In this document: one piece after another, positions 7,254 through 16,602 of the stretch
How positions within the stretch are numbered: the stretch's first letter is position 1
Layout: every line of letters begins with the position of its first letter
Source: CAYQLT01 sp964418425
GTDB taxonomy: Bacteria; Bacillota; Limnochordia; Limnochordales; Geochordaceae
Reading direction: 5' to 3'
DNA length: 17,110 nucleotides
NCBI GenBank assembly: GCA_964418425.1
Contig: CAYQLT010000055.1
Span: 1-17,110 of the forward strand
The notes under the pieces: model-generated
Seen by the model: the letters and a program-made list of their open reading frames with translations, nothing else
Database searches by the model: none
What the model was told of the DNA's origin: nothing
Made by a program: the position numbers and the translations under genes

Positions 7254-8027
7254 GTGCTGGCCTGCCGGGTCATACCCTGCCTGGATGTGGACAACGGCCG
7301 GGTGGTGAAGGGGGTCCGCTTCGTCGGGTTGCGGGACGCAGGCGACCCGGCGGAGCTGGCATGCGCCTACGAGGCCGAGGGCGCCGACGAGGTGGTCTTT
7401 CTCGACATCAGCGCCTCGGCGGAAAACCGGCGCACCCTGCTGGAGGTGGTGGAGCGCACCGCCGAGCGCCTGTTCGTGCCGCTGACGGTCGGGGGCGGGG
7501 TGCGTTCCCAGCAGGATGTGCGGGATCTGCTCCTGGCGGGGGCCGACAAGGTGTCGGTGAACACCGCGGCGGTGCAGGATCCCGAACTCATCTCCCGGCT
7601 GGCCGACCGCTTCGGATCCCAATGCGTGGTGGTCGCCATCGACGCGCGGCGGGCCTGCGGCACGGACGGGGGGCCGGTGCGGTGGGAGGTCTACACCCAC
7701 GGCGGGCGGCGGCCCACCGGTCGGGATGCGGTCCTTTGGGCCCGGGAGGCGGTGCGCCGCGGCGCCGGCGAGCTTCTGGTCACCAGCATGGATCGGGATG
7801 GTACCCGGGAGGGGTACGATTGCGAGCTTCTGCGCGCGATCCGGCAGGAGGTGGGTGTTCCCATCATCGCCTCGGGCGGGGCGGGACGCCTGGAACACCT
7901 TCGAGACGCCGTGCGCCTGGGCGGAGCCGACGCCGTCCTGGCGGCCTCCATTTTCCACTTCGGGCAGTTTCGGGTGCAGGAGGTCAAGGAGTTTCTCTTG
8001 CGCCACGGGATCCCGGTGCGCGGGTGA
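7254..8027 (+). CDS. hisF: Imidazole glycerol phosphate synthase, cyclase subunit HisF
   Basis: HisF uses ammonia from HisH to turn PRFAR into imidazole-glycerol phosphate and AICAR; the latter returns to purine synthesis. It is a (beta-alpha)8 barrel with 257 residues, normal length. Both catalytic aspartates sit at the family positions: D11 in CLDVDNGRVVKG and D130 in VVVAIDARR. Phosphate-binding elements TVGGGVRS, SMDRDGTREGYD and IASGGAG are intact. GTG start, 5 nt after hisA, with GGGAGGGG (7238-7245) 8 nt upstream. HisH and HisF form a heterodimer, so coexpression from one transcript makes sense. Confidence 0.97.
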   Translation: MLACRVIPCLDVDNGRVVKGVRFVGLRDAGDPAELACAYEAEGADEVVFLDISASAENRRTLLEVVERTAERLFVPLTVGGGVRSQQDVRDLLLAGADKVSVNTAAVQDPELISRLADRFGSQCVVVAIDARRACGTDGGPVRWEVYTHGGRRPTGRDAVLWAREAVRRGAGELLVTSMDRDGTREGYDCELLRAIRQEVGVPIIASGGAGRLEHLRDAVRLGGADAVLAASIFHFGQFRVQEVKEFLLRHGIPVRG

Positions 8028-8036
8028 TCCCGCACC
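8015..8036 (+). promoter_or_regulatory. Stem-loop over the hisF stop codon
   Basis: GGTG (8015-8018) and CGGG (8021-8024) pair with CCCG (8029-8032) and CACC (8033-8036), with a 2-nt bulge (8019-8020) and a TGAT loop holding the hisF stop. No T-tract follows, so termination is unlikely. It is an intercistronic hairpin of unknown effect and may be chance in DNA this GC-rich. Confidence 0.3.
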
Positions 8037-8057
8037 CGGGCAGGGCGGGGGGCCACG

Positions 8058-8875
8058 ATGGCGACGCTCACACCCGACGATCTGGCATGGGGGCCGGACG
8101 GCCTGTTGCCCGTCGTGGCCCGAGACGTGGCCACCGGCGAGGTGCTGATGCTGGCGTACATGAACCGGGAGGCCCTTCGCCAGACGCTGAGGACCGGCCG
8201 CGCCGTCTATTACAGCCGTAGCCGCCGCTCCCTCTGGCTCAAGGGAGAGACGTCGGGCAACGTGCAGCGCCTGTGCGCCGTCCGGGCCGATTGCGATCAG
8301 GACGCCTTGCTGCTGGACGTGCGCCAGGAAGGCTCCGGCGCCTGCCACACGGGCTCCTGGAGTTGCTTCTTCCAGCAGGTGAGCGAAGAACCCGAAAAGC
8401 CCGGCTTCGGGGCAGCGGGACGGGCGACGGGCCCCGAATCGCCCGAGCCGGCGCCGGCCTCCTCGCCCGGGTCGGCTCTCTCGCCGCCCCCGTCGCCAGG
8501 CCCGTCGGCACCGCCGGGTTCGGCCATCCTGGAGGAGCTTGCGAGGGTGGTGCGGGATCGCCGCCGGCATCCCCGCCCCGGTTCCTACACCAACCGATTG
8601 CTGGACGCTGCGCCGGATCTGGTCCTCAAGAAGGTGATGGAGGAGGCCGGTGAGGTGCTGCTTGCGGCCAAGGCCGTGGAGTTCGCCCGAGAAGCCCACG
8701 GCACCCCGCAGGCCATGGAGCGGGCCCGGGCCGAGCTTGCCTGGGAGGCGGCCGATCTGCTGTACCACCTGCTGGTGACGCTGGAGTGGGCGGAGGTGCC
8801 GCTGGATGCCGTCTGGCGGGAGCTGGCCCACCGCCGGGGTGCCTCGGCCCCGCAGGCGCCGGGGGAGGGAGTCCG

Positions 8876-8879
<4 letters not shown>
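8058..8879 (+). CDS. hisIE: Bifunctional phosphoribosyl-AMP cyclohydrolase / phosphoribosyl-ATP pyrophosphohydrolase HisIE
   Basis: This fusion performs the second and third pathway steps: pyrophosphate removal from PR-ATP (HisE) and ring opening of PR-AMP (HisI). The HisI domain is residues 1 to about 107, with metal-binding RADCDQD (D78, D80, D82) and probable zinc cysteines C79, C96 and C103 in the GACHTGSWSCFF region. The HisE domain is about residues 155-265, an all-helical MazG-like fold with VLKKVMEEAGEVLLAAK and the LAWEAADLLYHLL helix. Between them lies a Pro/Ser/Ala/Gly-rich linker of about 45 residues, longer than the near-direct fusion usual in this family. ATG start, 30 nt after hisF, with GGGGGG 6 nt upstream. 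The stop overlaps the pcrA start. Confidence 0.96.
8864..8869 (+). promoter_or_regulatory. Ribosome binding site supporting the CTG start of pcrA
   Basis: GGAGGG, within a purine run at 8861-8871, lies 6 nt before CTG 8876. This is the right distance for initiation there and supports the CTGA overlap with hisIE. Confidence 0.65.
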
Positions 8880-11182
<2,303 letters not shown>

Positions 11183-11187
11183 CCCGC

Positions 11188-12414
11188 TCACCACCACCGC
11201 CACCACAACCACCAGGGGCGGGGGACGGGCCGGGCGGCCAGCAGGGGCACCTCTCCGAAGGGCCGGGAGCCCACGTAGCCCACCAGCTTTCCCACGCCCT
11301 CACCGGCCCGCAGGGGCGCCCGCAGGCCGGGCACGCGCAGCTGCCCCCTCACGTCTTTCACCTGCCACACGGGAACCACCACGGCCAGGCGCCCGCCTGC
11401 GACGGCCAGCACGCTCTGCCCTCCCGAACCCCGTACGGGCAGCTCGGCGACCGGCCCGTGTGCGGCGGCCAGCTCGACCAACGTGAAAGCCGAAAAACCG
11501 TACTCCAAAAGCCTCGCCGAATCCGCCCAGCGGTCCTGCGAGCCCAGCACCACGCTGATGAGCGTCATCCCGTCCCGGTTGGCGGCCGCCACCAGGCAGT
11601 CGCCGGCGCGCCCCGTACTGCCGGTCTTGACGCCGGTGGCCCCTTCGAAACTCCACAGCAGCCGGTTGGTGTTGCGCCAGGTGCGCTGGCGGGAGAGGGC
11701 CGTGAAGGCCCGCTGGCCCACAATGCGGGCGAAGGTGGGGTACTGCATGGCGGTGCGGGCGAAGAGGGCCATGTCGTAAGCCGTCGAATAGTGGTCCGGG
11801 TCGTCGAGCCCGTGGGGGTTGCGGAATCGGGAGTCGAAGGCGCCCAGTTCTCGGGCCCGCCGGGTCATCTCCCGTGCGAACTCCGACGGGCTGGCGGCCA
11901 GGTGTTCGGCGATGGCCACGGCGGCATCGTTGCCCGAGGGCAGCATGAGAGCATACAGCAGTTCCTCGAGGGTGTAGGTCTCCCCGGCCACCAGGCCGGC
12001 CGTGGAGCCGCTCACCGAGGCGGCGCGCGAGGAGACTCTGACTGCGTCGGAAAGCCGTCCGTTCTCCAGGGCCAAAAGAGCGGTCACGATCTTGGTGGTG
12101 CTGGCCGGCGCGCGCCGGCGGTGCTCGTCTTTTGCGTATAGGATCGTACCCGTGGAGGCCTCCATGAGGACGGCGGCGGCCGCATTCACCGGCGGCCCTT
12201 TGGTGGACTCGTCCACGTAGCGCACGGGAAACGAGCCGCCTGCGGGCGCCGTGGAGACCCGCGTGAGCGAGCCGGCTCGTGTAAAATACGAAGCCGGGAA
12301 AGCCCCGTCACGGGGCGTCAGCCACGCAGCGAGCAGGGCCGCCGCCAGCGCGGCGGCCAGCCGGGTGCGGCGGGCGCAGCGGTCGGGATGCGTGGGACCA
12401 ACCCCCTCGGGCAG
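11188..12414 (-). CDS. D-alanyl-D-alanine carboxypeptidase, peptidase S11 (DacF/DacB-like)
   Basis: A penicillin-binding protein that trims the terminal D-alanine of peptidoglycan pentapeptides outside the membrane. From a start at 12414 the active-site motifs are S105-T-T-K108, S160-G-N162 and K263-T-G265, in the right order and spacing. The frame upstream of the first standard start (GTG, 12225) encodes a clear signal peptide, an Arg-rich stretch and then LAAALAAALLAAWL, so the protein must begin further up. Only non-standard codons are available: CTG 12414 without a ribosome site, or ACG 12393 placed 8 nt after GAGGGGG. The interval given uses CTG (408 residues). The C-terminus ends in PRPWWLWWRWW, probably a membrane-interface anchor. 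It converges on pcrA (5 bp between stops) and diverges from ligA. The DacF/DacB name is a guess within the family. Confidence 0.9.
   Translation of the reverse strand: MPEGVGPTHPDRCARRTRLAAALAAALLAAWLTPRDGAFPASYFTRAGSLTRVSTAPAGGSFPVRYVDESTKGPPVNAAAAVLMEASTGTILYAKDEHRRRAPASTTKIVTALLALENGRLSDAVRVSSRAASVSGSTAGLVAGETYTLEELLYALMLPSGNDAAVAIAEHLAASPSEFAREMTRRARELGAFDSRFRNPHGLDDPDHYSTAYDMALFARTAMQYPTFARIVGQRAFTALSRQRTWRNTNRLLWSFEGATGVKTGSTGRAGDCLVAAANRDGMTLISVVLGSQDRWADSARLLEYGFSAFTLVELAAAHGPVAELPVRGSGGQSVLAVAGGRLAVVVPVWQVKDVRGQLRVPGLRAPLRAGEGVGKLVGYVGSRPFGEVPLLAARPVPRPWWLWWRWW
12268..12279. promoter_or_regulatory. 12-bp palindrome next to a -10-like TAAAAT, upstream of ligA
   Basis: CGAGCCGGCTCG is a perfect palindrome lying 2 bp before TAAAAT (12282-12287) on the + strand. 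It could be a ligA promoter region about 200 nt upstream of the gene, but no -35 is seen and the site is inside the carboxypeptidase coding region. A second perfect inverted repeat, GCCCCG/CGGGGC with a TCA loop, lies at 12302-12316. Weak evidence. Confidence 0.25.
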
Positions 12415-12491
12415 GATATGCGGGGGCCCGTCCCGAGGATGTCGCCCGGCGCCGGAGCGGGCGGCGCCCTGGGCCCGGGCGGGCTTGCGGC

Positions 12492-14570
12492 ATGGGGATG
12501 GTGGCGGCGGCTGTGGCGCAGGAGGCGAAAGCGGCCGGGACGGTGCCGGAGGCGGTGCGCCGGCGCGCCGAAGAGCTGCGCCGCCTCATCGAGCACCACA
12601 ATTACCTCTACTACGTGCTGGATCGCCCGGAGATCAGCGACGCCCAGTACGACGCGCTGATGCGGGAGCTGCTCGACCTGGAGGCGCGCTACCCGCAGCT
12701 GGTGACCCCCGACTCGCCCACCCAGCGGGTGGGTGCGGCGCCGCTGCCCGAGTTCGGCAGCGTCCCCCATCGCACGCCCATGTTGAGCCTGGACAACGCG
12801 TACTCCATCGAAGAGCTGCGGGCCTGGGAGCTGCGCCTGCGCCGGCTGCTGCCGGGCGAGGCGCTGCGCTACGTCGCCGAGCTCAAGATCGACGGGTTGG
12901 CCGTCTCCCTGGAATACGAGGGAGGGCGGCTGGCCCGGGGGGCGACCCGGGGGGATGGTTTCACCGGCGAGGATGTCACCCAAAACCTCAAGACCATTCG
13001 CAGCATCCCCCTTCGCCTTCGCACCGACCAGCCCGTCAGCCTGGATGTTCGCGGTGAGGTCTACATGGTGAAAAGCGAGTTCGCCCGGCTCAACGAGGAG
13101 CGGGCCCGCCGGGGCGAGCCCCTTTTCGCCAACCCCCGCAATGCGGCGGCCGGCTCGGTGCGCCAGCTCGATGCCCGGATCACCGCCTCCCGTCCCCTCA
13201 ACATCTGGTGCTACGGCATCGGGGCCCTGGAGGGTCTGCCCGATCCTCCGGCAACCCACTGGGAGCGCCTGGAGCTTTTGCGCCGGCTCGGTCTTCGGGT
13301 CAATCCCCACGTGCAGCGGTGCGAGAGCCTCGACGAGGTGGTGGAATACATCCGGCACTGGGAGTCCCGCCGCCACGAGCTGGACTACGAGACCGACGGC
13401 ATCGTCATCAAGCTGGACGACCTCTCCCAGCAGGAGCGGGCGGGGGCCACTGCCAAAAGCCCCCGCTGGGCCATCGCGTACAAGTATCCCGCCGAAGAGG
13501 CCGTCACGAAGGTGCTGCGCATCGACGTCAACGTGGGGCGCACGGGTGCCCTCACGCCCGTGGCCATCCTGGAGCCGGTGCGGTTGGGAGGCACCACGGT
13601 TTCCCGGGCGGGGCTGCACAACGAAGACATCATCCGCAAGCTGGACGTGCGCGTCGGCGACTGGGTGCGCATCCACAAGGCCGGCGAGATCATCCCCGAG
13701 GTGCTGGAGGTGCTCAAAGACCGCCGCAGCGGGGACGAGCAGCCCTTCCAGATGCCCGAGGTCTGCCCGGTGTGCGGCTCCAAGGCCGTGCGGCCGGAGG
13801 GGGAGGCGGTCTGGCGCTGCGTCAACCGCTCCTGCAAGGCGCAGCTGGTGGAGAGCCTCATCCACTTCGGCTCCCGGGATGCCATGGACATCGAGCACCT
13901 GGGGCCGGCCCTGGCCACCCAGCTGGTGGAACGGGAGCTGGTGCGAAGCCCTGCCGACCTCTATCGCCTGACGGAAGAGCAGCTGGCAGGCCTGGAGCGC
14001 ATGGGCAAGAAGTCGGCGCACAACGTGGTGCAGGCCATTGCCCGAAGCCGGGAGCGAGGTCTGGCGCGGCTTTTGTACGCCCTGGGGATCCGCCACGTGG
14101 GGGAGGGCACCGCCCGGGATGTGGCACGCCACTTCGGCAGCATCGACGCCATCGCCCGGGCCCGCCTCGATCAGCTGCTGGAGGTGCCCGAGGTGGGCGA
14201 GGTGGTGGCCCGCAGCATCCGGGAGTTTTTCGACCAGCCCGAGAACCTCCAGCTCATCGAGGCCCTCAAAGAGGCCGGCGTGGTGACGACGGAGAAGGAG
14301 CGGCCTGCCGTTTCGCCGGCTGCGGCGCCCTCGCCCTTTGCCGGCAAGCGGGTGGTGATCACCGGCACCCTGTCCCGGCTCTCCCGCCATGAGGCTCAAC
14401 AACGCCTGACGGAGTTGGGGGCCCTGGTGAGCGACTCCGTCAGCGGCAAGACCGATTTCCTGGTGGTGGGGAAAGAGCCCGGCTCCAAGCTGGACAAGGC
14501 CCGGCGGCTGGGCGTGCGGGTGGTTCCCGAAGAAGAGTTCTACCGGATGCTGGAAGAGGTTCCTTCGTGA
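12492..14570 (+). CDS. ligA: NAD-dependent DNA ligase LigA
   Basis: LigA seals nicks in replication and repair using NAD as the AMP donor. Domains in order: Ia with HHNYLYYVLDRPEISDAQYD (about 35-54), the adenylation domain with K132 in LKIDG, an OB fold (RTGALTPVAILEPV), a four-cysteine zinc finger (C425, C428, C443, C448), helix-hairpin-helix repeats (about 460-580), and a C-terminal BRCT domain (about 616-692; GKRVVITGTLS). It has 692 residues, close to the usual 670. ATG 12492 has no clear ribosome site; ATG 12498 is possible. About 77 nt separates it from the divergent carboxypeptidase, with no convincing promoter visible there. In Firmicutes ligA usually follows pcrA; here an inverted gene lies between them. 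Confidence 0.97.
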   Translation: MGMVAAAVAQEAKAAGTVPEAVRRRAEELRRLIEHHNYLYYVLDRPEISDAQYDALMRELLDLEARYPQLVTPDSPTQRVGAAPLPEFGSVPHRTPMLSLDNAYSIEELRAWELRLRRLLPGEALRYVAELKIDGLAVSLEYEGGRLARGATRGDGFTGEDVTQNLKTIRSIPLRLRTDQPVSLDVRGEVYMVKSEFARLNEERARRGEPLFANPRNAAAGSVRQLDARITASRPLNIWCYGIGALEGLPDPPATHWERLELLRRLGLRVNPHVQRCESLDEVVEYIRHWESRRHELDYETDGIVIKLDDLSQQERAGATAKSPRWAIAYKYPAEEAVTKVLRIDVNVGRTGALTPVAILEPVRLGGTTVSRAGLHNEDIIRKLDVRVGDWVRIHKAGEIIPEVLEVLKDRRSGDEQPFQMPEVCPVCGSKAVRPEGEAVWRCVNRSCKAQLVESLIHFGSRDAMDIEHLGPALATQLVERELVRSPADLYRLTEEQLAGLERMGKKSAHNVVQAIARSRERGLARLLYALGIRHVGEGTARDVARHFGSIDAIARARLDQLLEVPEVGEVVARSIREFFDQPENLQLIEALKEAGVVTTEKERPAVSPAAAPSPFAGKRVVITGTLSRLSRHEAQQRLTELGALVSDSVSGKTDFLVVGKEPGSKLDKARRLGVRVVPEEEFYRMLEEVPS

Positions 14571-14727
14571 CCATGGGCCCGGTGGCTTGCGTGGCCTGCG
14601 GGCGGGGCAGTGCGGCCCTGCGGGCTTGAGCGGGCCCGGGGCGGGTAAAGGTGGAGCCGCCTGCTTTTCGGGGCCCGGGGGCTCTGGCCGGCTGCACCTG
14701 CGGCAAGCGTGGGAAGGGGAGAGACGG
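14571..14727. other. Intergenic region between ligA and gatC
   Basis: 157 nt without a recognised gene or convincing promoter or terminator. It holds GGGCCCGGGG twice (14632-14641 and 14671-14680), a TTTTC stretch between them, and an 18-codon open frame at 14573-14629 starting MGPVACVACG that I do not believe is a gene. Confidence 0.6.
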
Positions 14728-15024
14728 TTGGGTCGGATCGGGGAAGAGGAGGTGCGCCGGGTGGCGCGCCTGGCGCGCCTGGAGCTGTCCGAGGACGAGG
14801 TGCAGCGCTTCACCCGCCAGCTGGGAGACATCCTGGAGGCGGCGGCCCGCCTCGACGAGCTGGACGTGACCGGGGTCGACCCCACCTTCTACCCGCTTCC
14901 CCTCCAAAACGTGATGCGGCCCGACGAGGTTCGCCCGTCGCTGCCCCGGGAGAAGGTGCTGCAAAACGCCCCGGACCGGGAGCAGGACATGTTCCGCGTG
15001 CCCCGTATCCTCGAATCCTCGTAG
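14728..15024 (+). CDS. gatC: Asp-tRNA(Asn)/Glu-tRNA(Gln) amidotransferase subunit GatC
   Basis: GatC is the small subunit that holds GatA and GatB together in the complex making Gln-tRNA(Gln), and in many species Asn-tRNA(Asn), from mischarged tRNA. The 98-residue product has the family pattern throughout: VRRVARLARLELSEDEV at the front, LDELDVTGVDPT in the middle, NVMRPDEV, and the ending NAPDREQDMFRVPRILE. TTG start at 14728, preceded by a GGGAAGGGGAGAG purine run (14711-14723). The frame is open further upstream, but that part is Gly-rich and unlike GatC. The gene is first in gatC-gatA-gatB. Confidence 0.94.
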   Translation: MGRIGEEEVRRVARLARLELSEDEVQRFTRQLGDILEAAARLDELDVTGVDPTFYPLPLQNVMRPDEVRPSLPREKVLQNAPDREQDMFRVPRILESS

Positions 15025-15054
15025 TCGGCCCCGGGGAAGGTGTGGGCTTTTACC

Positions 15055-16602
15055 GTGGCGACGCACGAGCTTGACCTGCTCTTCGCGCCCGTGGAGCGCC
15101 AGGCAGAGCTTTTGGCCCGTGGGGAGCTGAGCGCCCGGGAGCTGACCGAATCTCACCTGCGGCACATCGAGCGGGTGGAAGGCGCCATCGGTGCCTACCT
15201 GACCGTGGTGGCCGACCGGGCCCTCGCCCAGGCCGACGAAGCCGATCGGCGGCTGGCCGCCCGCCGGCGGGCGGGGGGCGAAAGCGGCCCGCCGGCCGGG
15301 TCTCGCGGGTACGGGAGGGGCGCCGGGGCCGAGCGTCTTTTGGGCATCCCGTGGGCCTGCAAGGACGTGCTGTGCACCGAGGGGGTGCGCACCACCTGCG
15401 CTTCCCGGATCCTGGAGAACTTCATCCCTCCCTACAGCGCCACCGTGGTGGAGCGCCTGGAGGCGGCCGGAGCGGTGCTCTTGGGCAAGGTGAACATGGA
15501 CGAGTTCGCCATGGGCTCCTCCACCGAAAACTCGGCCCTGGGCCGCACGGCGAACCCGTGGGATACCAGCCGGGTGCCCGGGGGCTCCAGCGGTGGCTCG
15601 GCGGCGGCTGTGGCCGCCGGCGAGGCGGCCTTCTCCCTGGGGTCGGATACGGGCGGTTCGGTTCGGCTGCCGGCCAGCTACTGCGGGGTGGTGGGACTCA
15701 AGCCCACCTACGGAGCGGTCTCCCGGTTCGGGCTTATCGCCTTTGCCTCCTCCCTGGACCAGGTGGGGCCTCTCGCCCGCACGGTTCGGGATTGCGCGCT
15801 GGTCTTCGAGGCGGTCGCCGGGCACGATCCCCGGGATTCCACGTCGGCTCCGACGCCTTCGTACCCGGTGCTGGAGCGGCTGGAGGAGGGTGTCCGGGGC
15901 CTTCGGCTGGGGATCGCCCCCGAGTATTTCGGGGAGGGGCTGGATCCGGTGGTGCGGCAGGCGGTGCTGGGGGCCGTCGAGCGGCTTGTCGCCGAGGGCG
16001 CCGAGACCGTGGAGGTGACCATTCCCCACCTGCCGTACGCGCTGGCGTCGTACTACATCATCGCACCCAGCGAGGCCAGCTCCAACCTGGCCCGCTACGA
16101 CGGCGTGCGCTACGGGCTTCGGGTGGCGGGCGACGATGTGGTGGCCATGTTCAGCCGGACGCGCCGGGAGGGCTTCGGGCCGGAGGTGAAGCGGCGGATC
16201 ATGCTGGGCACGTATGCGCTCAGCGCAGGTTACTACGAGGCCTTTTACCTGAAGGCCCAGAAGGTGCGCACCCTGATCCGCCGGGACTTCGAGCAGGCCT
16301 TTGAGCGGGTGGACGTGCTCATCACGCCGGTGGCCCCGTCGGTGGCCTTCCGGCTGGGCGAGCGCGTCGCCGACCCGCTGCAGATGTACCTCACGGACAT
16401 CTACACGCTCAGCGTGAATCTGGCCGGGCTCCCGGCCGTGTCGGTGCCGTGCGCCTTCTCGCCGGAAGGCCTTCCCATCGGGCTTCAGGTCATCGGCCCG
16501 GCCTTCTCGGAGGCCCGGGTGCTGCAGGTCGCGCGGGCGGTGGAGCTGACGGCGGGGGTGGCGGGCCGCCGGCCCCCCGCGGCGGAGGTGAGCGCGCGAT
16601 GA
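15055..16602 (+). CDS. gatA: Asp-tRNA(Asn)/Glu-tRNA(Gln) amidotransferase subunit GatA
   Basis: GatA is the glutaminase subunit, a Ser-cisSer-Lys amidase that releases ammonia for GatB. Counting from GTG 15055 the triad is K103 (WACKDV), cis-S178 (GGSSGGS) and nucleophile S202 (SDTGGSVR). The 75- and 24-residue spacings equal those of K79/S154/S178 in S. aureus GatA. NMDEFAMGSSTENSA and GVVGLKPTYGAVSRFGLIAFASSLDQ are family hallmarks. At 515 residues it is somewhat long, with a Gly/Arg-rich insertion of about 20 residues before the catalytic Lys. Start: GTG 15040 or GTG 15055. The latter has GGGGAAGG 14 nt upstream while 15040 has nothing suitable, so neither is certain. The stop overlaps gatB as ATGA. 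Confidence 0.96.
   Translation: MATHELDLLFAPVERQAELLARGELSARELTESHLRHIERVEGAIGAYLTVVADRALAQADEADRRLAARRRAGGESGPPAGSRGYGRGAGAERLLGIPWACKDVLCTEGVRTTCASRILENFIPPYSATVVERLEAAGAVLLGKVNMDEFAMGSSTENSALGRTANPWDTSRVPGGSSGGSAAAVAAGEAAFSLGSDTGGSVRLPASYCGVVGLKPTYGAVSRFGLIAFASSLDQVGPLARTVRDCALVFEAVAGHDPRDSTSAPTPSYPVLERLEEGVRGLRLGIAPEYFGEGLDPVVRQAVLGAVERLVAEGAETVEVTIPHLPYALASYYIIAPSEASSNLARYDGVRYGLRVAGDDVVAMFSRTRREGFGPEVKRRIMLGTYALSAGYYEAFYLKAQKVRTLIRRDFEQAFERVDVLITPVAPSVAFRLGERVADPLQMYLTDIYTLSVNLAGLPAVSVPCAFSPEGLPIGLQVIGPAFSEARVLQVARAVELTAGVAGRRPPAAEVSAR
16584..16591 (+). promoter_or_regulatory. Ribosome binding site of gatB
   Basis: GGAGGTGA, a perfect 8-base match to the Shine-Dalgarno consensus, lies inside the end of gatA, 7 nt before the gatB ATG. 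Confidence 0.85.

Noticed and set aside
6540..8831. 763-codon - strand frame across hisA, hisF and hisIE
   Set aside because: It crosses three well-supported genes and their junctions and has no motif of its own.
11183..11187. Bidirectional terminator between pcrA and the carboxypeptidase
   Set aside because: Only 5 bp separate the stops, and I see no stem with a T-tract at this junction.
14573..14629. 18-codon open frame with a CxxC motif before gatC
   Set aside because: It is too short, has no ribosome site separate from the end of ligA, and no known leader peptide resembles it.
12318..14885. 855-codon open frame on the - strand, antisense to ligA
   Set aside because: It is a shadow of ligA. 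It shows compositionally biased His/Gln/Gly-rich sequence without family motifs.
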